Shown here: one piece after another, positions 37,969-45,524 of the stretch
Numbering within the stretch: the first letter of the stretch is position 1
Layout: every line of letters begins with the position of its first letter
DNA from: HXMU1420-13 sp024742815
Lineage (GTDB): Bacteria; Bacteroidota; Rhodothermia; Balneolales; Balneolaceae
Assembly (NCBI GenBank): GCA_024742815.1
Contig: JANSXX010000001.1
Coordinates: 248,001 to 312,000, forward strand
Length of the DNA stretch: 64,000 bases
Direction: 5' to 3'
Position numbers and translations under genes: made by a program
Notes under the pieces: model-generated
The model's database searches: none
What the model saw: the letters and a program-made list of their open reading frames with translations, nothing else
Told to the model about the DNA's origin: nothing

Positions 37969-39029
37969 ATCAACTTAAAACGTATAGCGATAACGCTATT
38001 GAGTTACTCAAACAATTAATTCAAACTCCTTCTTACAGCGGCGAAGAGGATAAAACAGCTAAAATACTGACTGATGCATTAGTAAGTTTTGGATTCGAGC
38101 CAAAGAGAAAAATGAATAATGTATGGGCATTTTCAAAAAATTATGATCCAGCTAAGCCAACATTGCTATTGAATTCTCATCATGATACCGTGATAGCAAC
38201 TGATTCATGGATATATGATCCTTTCAAAGCAAACTTATCTAATGGTAAGTTGATCGGCTTGGGTAGCAATGATGCAGGTGGGCCGCTAGTAAGTTTATTG
38301 CACGTTTTTGTGGCGCTTCAGCAGAAAGAGCAGTCATATAACTTGGTTTTTCTGGCAAGTGCCGAAGAAGAATCATCAGGTAAAAACGGTGTGCCGATTG
38401 TGTTAGAAGATATTGGCCCAATAGATGTAGGGGTAGTTGGCGAACCAACTTCAATGGATATGGCGATTGCTGAACGAGGCTTAATTGTGCTAGACTGTGT
38501 ATCGCACGGGAAAAGTGGTCATGCAGCGCGTGGAGAAGGAGAAAACGCCATTTATAAAGCAATGAAAGATATCGAATGGTTTAAAACCTTTGAGTTTGAT
38601 AAAAAATCTGAAGTACTCGGTGCAATCAATATGACGGTGACTCAAATCAGTGCCGGAAGACTGCATAACGTAGTTCCTGATGCATGTTCGTTTGTGGTGG
38701 ATGTTCGCCCCAACGAGTTCTATAGCAATGAGAAGGTTGTGGAATTGATAAGAAAACATGTAGAATGCGATGTAAATCCGAGGTCGCTAAATCTTAATGC
38801 ATCGGGCATAGATTTAGATCATCCGATTGTTCTAAAAGGAAAGAAGTTGGGAATTCGTCAATACGGATCTCAAACAATGAGTGATCAGGTGCACATGCCA
38901 TTCCCGTGTATAAAAATGGGTCCGGGAGATACAAGACGTTCGCATACTGCCGATGAATTCATTTACTTAGATGAAATCCATGATGGTATTCGTGGTTATT
39001 TTGAATTATTGGATGGATTAGAACTTTAA
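37965..39029 (+). CDS. argE: M20-family deacylase of the arginine operon (ArgE-like)
   Basis: A 354-residue zinc amidohydrolase. Metal and catalytic motifs are LLLNSHHDTV, GLGSNDAGGPLVS and FLASAEEESSGKNG, and MGPGDTRRSHTADEF near the C-terminus. Because the transcarbamylase uses acylornithine, this enzyme should remove the acyl group from N-acetylcitrulline rather than only from acetylornithine. It overlaps argB by 4 bp. Confidence 0.9.
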   Translation: MNQLKTYSDNAIELLKQLIQTPSYSGEEDKTAKILTDALVSFGFEPKRKMNNVWAFSKNYDPAKPTLLLNSHHDTVIATDSWIYDPFKANLSNGKLIGLGSNDAGGPLVSLLHVFVALQQKEQSYNLVFLASAEEESSGKNGVPIVLEDIGPIDVGVVGEPTSMDMAIAERGLIVLDCVSHGKSGHAARGEGENAIYKAMKDIEWFKTFEFDKKSEVLGAINMTVTQISAGRLHNVVPDACSFVVDVRPNEFYSNEKVVELIRKHVECDVNPRSLNLNASGIDLDHPIVLKGKKLGIRQYGSQTMSDQVHMPFPCIKMGPGDTRRSHTADEFIYLDEIHDGIRGYFELLDGLEL

Positions 39030-39041
39030 ATTTTGAGGGAT

Positions 39042-40361
39042 ATGTCAAAAAAACTTTGGGAAAAGGGAATTACTACCGATGAATTCATAGAAAAATTCAC
39101 AGTTGGACGAGATAAAGAATTCGATGTACAATTAGCAAAATTTGATGTACAAGGTACTTTGGCTCACATTGAAATGTTGCAACATGTAGGTTTACTTACA
39201 GAGGATGAATTTCTCAAGTTGTCGAAGGAGTTGAACCGAATACTTTCGGAAGTTATTAAACCGCAATTATTTGAAATTGAAGAAGGGGTTGAGGATGTGC
39301 ATTCCCAAATCGAATTAATGCTGGTTCGTTCTCTAGGTGATATCGGAAAAAAAGTGCATGCCGGTCGCTCGAGGAACGATCAGGTTTTGGTTGACCTTAA
39401 ATTATTTTTACGATCTGAGCTTTTTACGCTTGTTTCTTTGGTAAAAAAATTGTTTGATACATTATTACTACGGAGCGAAGAGAATAAACACGTATTAGTT
39501 CCTGGATATACTCATACCCAGGCCGCCATGCCTTCCAGTTTTGGGATTTGGTTTGCCACGTATGCAGAAAGCTTGGTGGATGACCTCGTACTGATGCAAT
39601 CAGTGCATACTATTGTCAATCGTAATCCTTTAGGGTCTGCGGCCGGGTATGGTTCTTCGTTTCCTTTAGATCGGGAATTGACAACCAGTCTTTTGAATTT
39701 CGGTTCACCGGCCGTTAATGTAGGTTATGCCCAAATGGGTAGAGGGAAAACAGAGCAGTTTTTCGCGTTTGGATTGGCAGCCATGGCCGGGACACTCAAC
39801 AAACTGGCGTCTGACATCTGTTTATACAACAGTCAGAATTTTGGGTTTATTAAACTACCCGACGAATTGACTACAGGATCAAGCATCATGCCGCACAAAA
39901 AAAATCCGGACGTATTTGAGTTGATCAGGGCAAAAACTAATACTATGCTTGCATTACCTAATTCTATTTCGATGTTGATGTCGAATCTAACCTCGGGGTA
40001 TCACAGGGATTTTCAGATCTTGAAGGAACAACTCTTTCCTGCTATCGAAGAAATGAAAACCTGCTTGGAAATGACCGAATATGCAATTTCAAAAGTTGAG
40101 GTAAACAAAGAAATTCTAAACGACCCTAAGTACGACTTAATCTTTTCAGTGGAAGCAGTTAATCAATTGGTACTGGATGGAATTCCGTTTAGAGACGCCT
40201 ACTTATCAGTAGCTAAGCAAATTGAAGAGGGAACATTTACTCCGCCAAAAACTGTAAAACATACTCATTTGGGTAGTATCGGGAATTTGGGAAATGCGAT
40301 GATTAGGGAAAGGATGGAATCTGTTTATAATTCTTTTTTAAAAAATTTCCTCAAACTCTAA
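39042..40361 (+). CDS. argH: Argininosuccinate lyase
   Basis: A 439-residue fumarase/aspartase superfamily enzyme and last gene of the arginine operon. VHAGRSRNDQVLVDL, VPGYTHTQAAMPSSF and the signature loop TTGSSIMPHKKNPDVFEL are intact. I start at the ATG at 39042, which follows a GAGGGA ribosome-binding site; a TTG three codons upstream is rejected. It ends with a 4-bp convergent overlap with the next gene, leaving no room for a separate terminator. Confidence 0.95.
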   Translation: MSKKLWEKGITTDEFIEKFTVGRDKEFDVQLAKFDVQGTLAHIEMLQHVGLLTEDEFLKLSKELNRILSEVIKPQLFEIEEGVEDVHSQIELMLVRSLGDIGKKVHAGRSRNDQVLVDLKLFLRSELFTLVSLVKKLFDTLLLRSEENKHVLVPGYTHTQAAMPSSFGIWFATYAESLVDDLVLMQSVHTIVNRNPLGSAAGYGSSFPLDRELTTSLLNFGSPAVNVGYAQMGRGKTEQFFAFGLAAMAGTLNKLASDICLYNSQNFGFIKLPDELTTGSSIMPHKKNPDVFELIRAKTNTMLALPNSISMLMSNLTSGYHRDFQILKEQLFPAIEEMKTCLEMTEYAISKVEVNKEILNDPKYDLIFSVEAVNQLVLDGIPFRDAYLSVAKQIEEGTFTPPKTVKHTHLGSIGNLGNAMIRERMESVYNSFLKNFLKL

Positions 40362-41098
40362 ATAGAAAAACCGGCCCGCCACTCACTCAAGTTTTTAAAC
40401 GAAGGTAACATCCTGCTGCCGTACCAACTGAACCATTCCCCATCAATAAGCTGTATTTTTGAATCGGGGAGATATTCTCGTAGTTCTGTTATGTGTTTCT
40501 CTTTGAAAGGAAAAGGTTCGCTGCTTAGTAAAATGAGTTCAGGATCGGCTTCTTTTAGCTGATTTATAGTAATTGATGGATATCTTGACTGATCACCTAA
40601 AACATTTGCCAATCCAAAGGTTTCCATTACGTCATGAATATAAGTGTCGTTTCCGACACTCATCCATGGATCTTTCCAGATGAAATAAGCGGTATTGATA
40701 GGTTTGGACTCACTTATTGAATCTAATTCAGATAATATATTCCGTATCAATGATTCTGCTTCTTTCATACGATCCAGCTTTTCAGCGATAAAATGGATGG
40801 CAAAGAGAGCATCTTCGATGGTGGAAATATCGGTAACCAACACTTCACTGAATTCCTGAATAGCTTCTACATCCGATTTAATATTCTCCTCTTTATTAGC
40901 AATTACTAAATCAGGTTTTAAAGCTCGAATCTTATCGATGTTAGGATTTTTTGTGCCTCCAATTATTTCTATACTTTCAATCTCATCTTTTGGATGGATA
41001 CAGAATCGGGTTCTGCCCTTAAGCGAATCGGAGACGCCCAAATCAACAAGTAATTCGGTTAGACTAGGAACCAGACTAACAATTCTTTTGTAAGGCAT
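40358..41098 (-). CDS. Cobalamin-binding-like protein (helical-backbone metal receptor)
   Basis: A 246-residue protein of the BtuF/FhuD class III binding-protein fold: RIVSLVPSLTELLVDLGVSDSLKGRTRFC, IIGGTKNPNIDKIRALKPDLVIANKEEN, and WKDPWMSVGNDTYIHDVMETFG. It lacks a signal peptide, unlike true transporter binding proteins, so it may be cytosolic; the same is seen in other short Bacteroidota members annotated as cobalamin-binding. No BtuCD genes and no cobalamin riboswitch are near. The start at 41098 avoids overlap with the divergent gene at 41115. Confidence 0.78.
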   Translation of the reverse strand: MPYKRIVSLVPSLTELLVDLGVSDSLKGRTRFCIHPKDEIESIEIIGGTKNPNIDKIRALKPDLVIANKEENIKSDVEAIQEFSEVLVTDISTIEDALFAIHFIAEKLDRMKEAESLIRNILSELDSISESKPINTAYFIWKDPWMSVGNDTYIHDVMETFGLANVLGDQSRYPSITINQLKEADPELILLSSEPFPFKEKHITELREYLPDSKIQLIDGEWFSWYGSRMLPSFKNLSEWRAGFSI

Positions 41099-41114
41099 TA
41101 AAAATGAATCAACA

Positions 41115-42158
41115 ATGGAAATAGGACTTTTTAGCTTCGTCGAAAATACCAAAAACCCACAAACCGGGGAAGGCAGAACTGCCCAACAGCGGGTTCAGAA
41201 TTTGATGGAGGAAATTAAACTAGCCGATGAACTGGGTTTTGACGTTTATGCCATCGGCGAGCATCATCGCGAAGAATTTGTGGCCTCAAATCCAGCCACT
41301 TTATTAGCTGCGGCGGCATCCATTACAAAAAATATACGATTATCCAGTTCGGTAACAGTTCTTGGTTCTGAAGACCCTGTGCGAGTATTTCAGGAATTCG
41401 CAACCTTAGATCTGATTTCAAACGGTCGCGCTGAAATCATAGTAGGGAGGGGTTCATTTATCGAGTCGTTTCCTTTATTCGGATACGATTTAACTAACTA
41501 TGAAGAATTATTCGAGGAGAAACTTGAGCTCTTACTTAAATTAAGAAAAGAAAACCCTATCACTTGGCAGGGAAAATATCGACCTGCGATAAATAACCTT
41601 GGAATTTTCCCTCAACCTGTGCAGGACAAAATACCAATTTGGCGAGCGGTGGGTGGAACTCCAAAGTCGGCATATGTAACCGGGGCATTGGGCTTGCCAT
41701 TGGCGTTAGCAATTATTGGTGGAGTACCGGAACAATTTGTTCAATTCGCAGAAATTCATCGACAGGCTGCGGCTCAGCATGGTCATCAACGGCCAAAACT
41801 GAGCATTAATTCGCATGGATTTATTCTGGAGGATTCATCGGATGCCGTGAATCAGGCGTTTCCGGTATTTAAACATATGATGGATAAAATCGGAGCGGAA
41901 CGAGGATGGCCTCCAATGCGTAGAGAACAGTTCGAAGCCTCTGCAACATTAAGAGGCGCAAACTTTGTTGGGAGTCCGCAGCAAGTGATTGATAAGATCT
42001 TGCATCAACATGAGCTATTTGATCACGATCGTTTTTTGATGAAAACCAGTATTGGAAGTTTTACTCATGCTCAGGTAATGAAGTCCATCGAGCTTTTTGG
42101 AACCAAAGTGATGCCTGTGGTAAAAAAGGAAATCGAATCAAGAAAGGCGACGGCTTAA
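41115..42158 (+). CDS. Luciferase-like flavin-dependent monooxygenase (LLM class)
   Basis: A 347-residue TIM-barrel flavin enzyme. Motifs are DVYAIGEHHREEFVASNPA, ITKNIRLSSSVTVLGSEDPVRVFQEFA, RAEIIVGRGSF and GALGLPLALAIIGG, with ANFVGSPQQVIDKI near the end. Substrate unknown. Its start is 16 bp from the divergent binding-protein gene. Its stop overlaps the fructosamine kinase end by 4 bp. Confidence 0.9.
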   Translation: MEIGLFSFVENTKNPQTGEGRTAQQRVQNLMEEIKLADELGFDVYAIGEHHREEFVASNPATLLAAAASITKNIRLSSSVTVLGSEDPVRVFQEFATLDLISNGRAEIIVGRGSFIESFPLFGYDLTNYEELFEEKLELLLKLRKENPITWQGKYRPAINNLGIFPQPVQDKIPIWRAVGGTPKSAYVTGALGLPLALAIIGGVPEQFVQFAEIHRQAAAQHGHQRPKLSINSHGFILEDSSDAVNQAFPVFKHMMDKIGAERGWPPMRREQFEASATLRGANFVGSPQQVIDKILHQHELFDHDRFLMKTSIGSFTHAQVMKSIELFGTKVMPVVKKEIESRKATA

Positions 42159-43003
42159 AAGAAGCGTTTAAGTAGTTGATTGGCTTGTTGTACGTAATTT
42201 CCACCAAATAAATTGGCATGCACTAGAACGGGATACAGATTGCACAATTTGAAACGCTCTTCGTATCCTTTTTGAAGTGGGTACGCTTCGTTATAACCCC
42301 GATAAAATTCATCAGAAAATCCCCCAAACAACTGAGTCATTGCTAAATCCATTTCTCGATGACCAAAATATACAGCAGGATCATAAATGGCGGTATCCCC
42401 GGAAGTGGTCCACATGTAATTCCCATTCCAAAGATCACCGTGTAATAAAGCCGGATGTTCATCAGGGAATATGATGTATGTGTAATTAAACACTCGCTCG
42501 AATATGGCGTGATGTGATTTAGGAAGTAGTCCCGAATCGATGGCCATTTTAACCTGTGGTTCTAACCGTTCGCGGATAAAAAACTCAAGCCAATCAGCAT
42601 GATAACGATTGGATTGTGGTAACTTTCCAATGTAATTCGTTGTTTTCAGCCCAAATAATTCGTTGGATTTTCGATGTAGCTGAGCTAGCTGACTTCCAAA
42701 TAAGTAAGCATTTCCATAACTACTTTCTTCGATAAATTCCATCAATATAAAATGCTGCCTGACAAAACGAGGTTTTGGAATTACTAGTCCGCTATCTGCT
42801 GTGGATAGTAATTGTAATCCCTGCGCCTCTTTCAAGAACATATCATCAGGAGCGTGGAGATTCCATTTAACAAAAAGGCGCTCGCCGGATTCGGTATCCA
42901 AACGAGCGCCGGAATTTATATCGCCACCGGTCACCGAAACTTGATCAACGATGATAGTATCAAGTTCACGTTCAATTTCGGTATGGATGGCCTCGGGCAG
43001 CAT
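42155..43003 (-). CDS. Fructosamine kinase family protein
   Basis: A 282-residue aminoglycoside-kinase-like protein that in this family phosphorylates protein-bound ketosamines for deglycation. The catalytic loop is LLHGDLWNGNYMW, the metal aspartate is in TAIYDPAVYFGHREMDLAM, and QLAQLHRKSNELFGLKTTNYIG is characteristic. Its start is 1 bp after the fabF stop, so it is probably transcribed with fabF. Confidence 0.92.
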   Translation of the reverse strand: MLPEAIHTEIERELDTIIVDQVSVTGGDINSGARLDTESGERLFVKWNLHAPDDMFLKEAQGLQLLSTADSGLVIPKPRFVRQHFILMEFIEESSYGNAYLFGSQLAQLHRKSNELFGLKTTNYIGKLPQSNRYHADWLEFFIRERLEPQVKMAIDSGLLPKSHHAIFERVFNYTYIIFPDEHPALLHGDLWNGNYMWTTSGDTAIYDPAVYFGHREMDLAMTQLFGGFSDEFYRGYNEAYPLQKGYEERFKLCNLYPVLVHANLFGGNYVQQANQLLKRFF

Positions 43004-43004
43004 A

Positions 43005-44246
43005 TCAGTTTACTCTCCCTAAAATTACGATGGTATTATGTCCTCCAAAGCCAAAAGTATCGCTCATTACATAGTTGATTTCACGCTCTTTCGGCTCATT
43101 AATCACGATATCTAATCCTTCGGTGGCAGGGTCAAGATTATCTACATTGATTGTTGGCGGCACCAAATTATGCTCCATGGCTTTTATTCCAGCAATCGCT
43201 TCAACGGCACCGGCTGCACCTAATAGGTGGCCGGTCATAGATTTAGTTCCACTAATGCTTGGACTTGCACCAGAATCACCAATAACTGCGCGAATTGCTT
43301 TTAATTCGCTGATATCGCCAACAGGAGTGCTGGTTGCGTGCGCGTTTATATAATCGATATCTGAAATAGTTAGATTTGCTTCTTCAAGCGCAAGTTTAAT
43401 GGCATTTTTTGCACCTAATCCCTCAGGATGTGTGGCCGATAGATGGTAAGCGTCGGCAGTACTCGCAGCTCCTAGCACTTCGCAAATAATGTTTGCACCT
43501 CGTGCTTTAGCGTGATCGTAATCTTCCAAAATTAACGCTCCTGCGCCTTCACCCATTACAAACCCGTCGCGATCAACATCAAATGGGCGGGAGGCAGCTT
43601 TAGGATTGTCATTATTGGTTGAAAGTGCGCGCATGGCTGAAAATCCGCCAACCGAAGCATTAGTAATTGCGGCCTCGGAACCACCTGTTACAATGATATC
43701 AGCTTTGCCTAGACGGATGTAGTTGAAAGCATCCATAATGGCGTTGTTTGAAGATGCACACGCAGAAGTTACGGTTTGATTGATGCCCATAAATCCAAAT
43801 TTAATAGCTACGATTCCTGAAGCCATATTTGGAATGGTTTTGGGCGTATAATAGGGCGAAAACCTTGGAACGCGATCTCGATCGGCGAAATCCAGAAGTT
43901 CTTCCTCGAATGTTTCAAATCCCCCCACTCCGGTTGCCCAAATTACTCCGGTTCGTTCTTTGTTGATGTTTTCAAGATCTAGTCCAGAGTGCTCGATAGC
44001 TTGTAATGAGGTATGCAGTGCATACACTACATAGGAGTCGTTTTTGCGAACTTCTTTACGATCGAGGGTTTCTTCGGGATTAAAATCTTTAAGTTCACAG
44101 GCAAAGCGGGTTTTGAATTTTTCAGCTTCAAATTTTGTAATTGGGCCTGCTCCGCTTTCGCCTTTTACAAGGTTGTCCCAAAATGATTCTACATTATTTC
44201 CAATAGGAGTGAGTGCTCCAATTCCTGTAACAACTACTCTTTTCAT
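43005..44246 (-). CDS. fabF: 3-oxoacyl-ACP synthase II
   Basis: A 413-residue KAS II condensing enzyme of fatty acid elongation. The Cys-His-His triad is present: TSACASSNNAIMDA, NAHATSTPVGD and MTGHLLGAAGAVEA. The N-terminus is RVVVTGIGALTPIGN. It is not next to acpP or fabG as is common; instead a TetR regulator gene ends 20 bp upstream. It could be a second, regulated KAS II. Confidence 0.95.
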   Translation of the reverse strand: MKRVVVTGIGALTPIGNNVESFWDNLVKGESGAGPITKFEAEKFKTRFACELKDFNPEETLDRKEVRKNDSYVVYALHTSLQAIEHSGLDLENINKERTGVIWATGVGGFETFEEELLDFADRDRVPRFSPYYTPKTIPNMASGIVAIKFGFMGINQTVTSACASSNNAIMDAFNYIRLGKADIIVTGGSEAAITNASVGGFSAMRALSTNNDNPKAASRPFDVDRDGFVMGEGAGALILEDYDHAKARGANIICEVLGAASTADAYHLSATHPEGLGAKNAIKLALEEANLTISDIDYINAHATSTPVGDISELKAIRAVIGDSGASPSISGTKSMTGHLLGAAGAVEAIAGIKAMEHNLVPPTINVDNLDPATEGLDIVINEPKEREINYVMSDTFGFGGHNTIVILGRVN

Positions 44247-44266
44247 AGTACTTAGTGATAGGTAAG

Positions 44267-44821
44267 TTAGTGTGTAATTCGGTTAAGTATATTTTGTTTG
44301 ATAGCCGCAAAGTGATCGCTTCCGGTAATTCTACTCAATTGAGTTGCGGCAAATATATTGGTTAAAATGCTCAACGCTTCAGAATCTGCAGTGTCGGATA
44401 ATTGAATGCTACCATTGGATTCTCCTTCTTTCAAAGTAGTGGTAAGCCATTCGATTACGGTGTTTGTAAATCCCTGCATATCCTGTTGAATTTCCTCAGT
44501 CATTGCATTCCAGTCGGTTGCAAAGGCGCCGATTACGCAAATTCTTCCCGAAAGTTGTATCGACGTGTAGAAATTGAGAAAGAACTTAATTTTAGAAAGT
44601 GCTTCCTTCCCTTCAACGCGTTCAGTAAATCGGGTGAAACTGTCGGAATGATAAGCAACGATTTCTCGAGCTAAATCAGGTTTAGTGGGGAAATGATAAT
44701 GAACGGCTGCATTTTTTATACCGAGCGGTTTAGAGATGTCTGAATAGCTAAATGCATTGTAACCCTTGCCTCGCATAAGTTCGTCGGCAAGTACAGTAAT
44801 TTGATCTTTGGTTGAGCTCAT
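44267..44821 (-). CDS. TetR-family transcriptional regulator
   Basis: A 184-residue regulator with an N-terminal helix-turn-helix (YNAFSYSDISKPLGIKNAAVHYHFPTKPDLAREIV) and a divergent C-terminal ligand domain with FFLNFYTSIQLSGRICVIGAFATDW. The start of fabF lies 20 bp downstream, so it probably controls fabF and fructosamine kinase together with itself. The 54 bp upstream (44822-44875) are AT-rich with a repeated GAATA element and could be its operator. Confidence 0.9.
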   Translation of the reverse strand: MSSTKDQITVLADELMRGKGYNAFSYSDISKPLGIKNAAVHYHFPTKPDLAREIVAYHSDSFTRFTERVEGKEALSKIKFFLNFYTSIQLSGRICVIGAFATDWNAMTEEIQQDMQGFTNTVIEWLTTTLKEGESNGSIQLSDTADSEALSILTNIFAATQLSRITGSDHFAAIKQNILNRITH

Positions 44822-44875
44822 AAACTTATTAATGAATAAGTAAATATACTGACTGAATAGTAAGCGATCAAATGC

Positions 44876-45388
44876 TTATTTAATCAACGCTTTTAACTCA
44901 TCAAGTAATGCTTTTGTGGATCGGTCCAAGATCTGATACACATTTTCGAAACCTTGCATGCCCCCGTAGTACGGGTCGGGAACATTGCCATCTTCGGGTT
45001 GTGGATCAAAATCACGCATCATCACAATGCGTTCATCGAATCGGTTGTTTCTGTCAAGTTCTTTCAAGTTTCGATTATTGGATGCATCCATGGGTAAGAT
45101 TAAATCGAATTCTTCGAAATCCGCGTATTCAAAACGGCGAGCTTTTGAAGGTAAATGAACCCCATGTTGATTTGCGGTAAACTGGCTCTTACTGTTTGCA
45201 GGTTCGCCTACATGATACGCAGCTGTGCCTGCCGAATCGATATAGAAATACTGTTCCAATTGCGCGGCTTTAACATGATGTATGAACAAACCCTCTGCTG
45301 TAGGGCTTCGGCAGATGTTGCCTAAACACACAAAAACGAGTTTATATGGATCTTCGATGGTAATTTCACGGTGATATGGTTTGTTCAT
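44876..45388 (-). CDS. Low-molecular-weight protein tyrosine phosphatase
   Basis: A 170-residue LMW phosphatase. The P-loop VCLGNICRSPTAEG (CX5R) and the general-acid loop VPDPYYGG are intact. The N-terminal extension of 14 residues before KLVFVCLGN is longer than usual. It stands alone, 54 bp upstream of the TetR gene. Confidence 0.93.
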   Translation of the reverse strand: MNKPYHREITIEDPYKLVFVCLGNICRSPTAEGLFIHHVKAAQLEQYFYIDSAGTAAYHVGEPANSKSQFTANQHGVHLPSKARRFEYADFEEFDLILPMDASNNRNLKELDRNNRFDERIVMMRDFDPQPEDGNVPDPYYGGMQGFENVYQILDRSTKALLDELKALIK

Positions 45389-45481
45389 AACTAAAAGGGA
45401 GTAACTTATTTGGTTCGTTTTTGATGGTTTACGGCATTTATTTTTTTGGCCAACAAATCTCTAGCTTTCCGAAAGATTGAT

Positions 45482-45489
45482 TATATTTG
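45482..45489 (+). promoter_or_regulatory. Bacteroidota-type -7 element of ileS
   Basis: TATATTTG, identical to the elements at the two tRNA genes, 35 bp upstream of the ileS ATG. A -33 TTG at the standard spacing is not seen. Confidence 0.55.
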
Positions 45490-45524
45490 GTGCTTTAATT
45501 TAAAAGGCCGGATAATCCGCGTTT

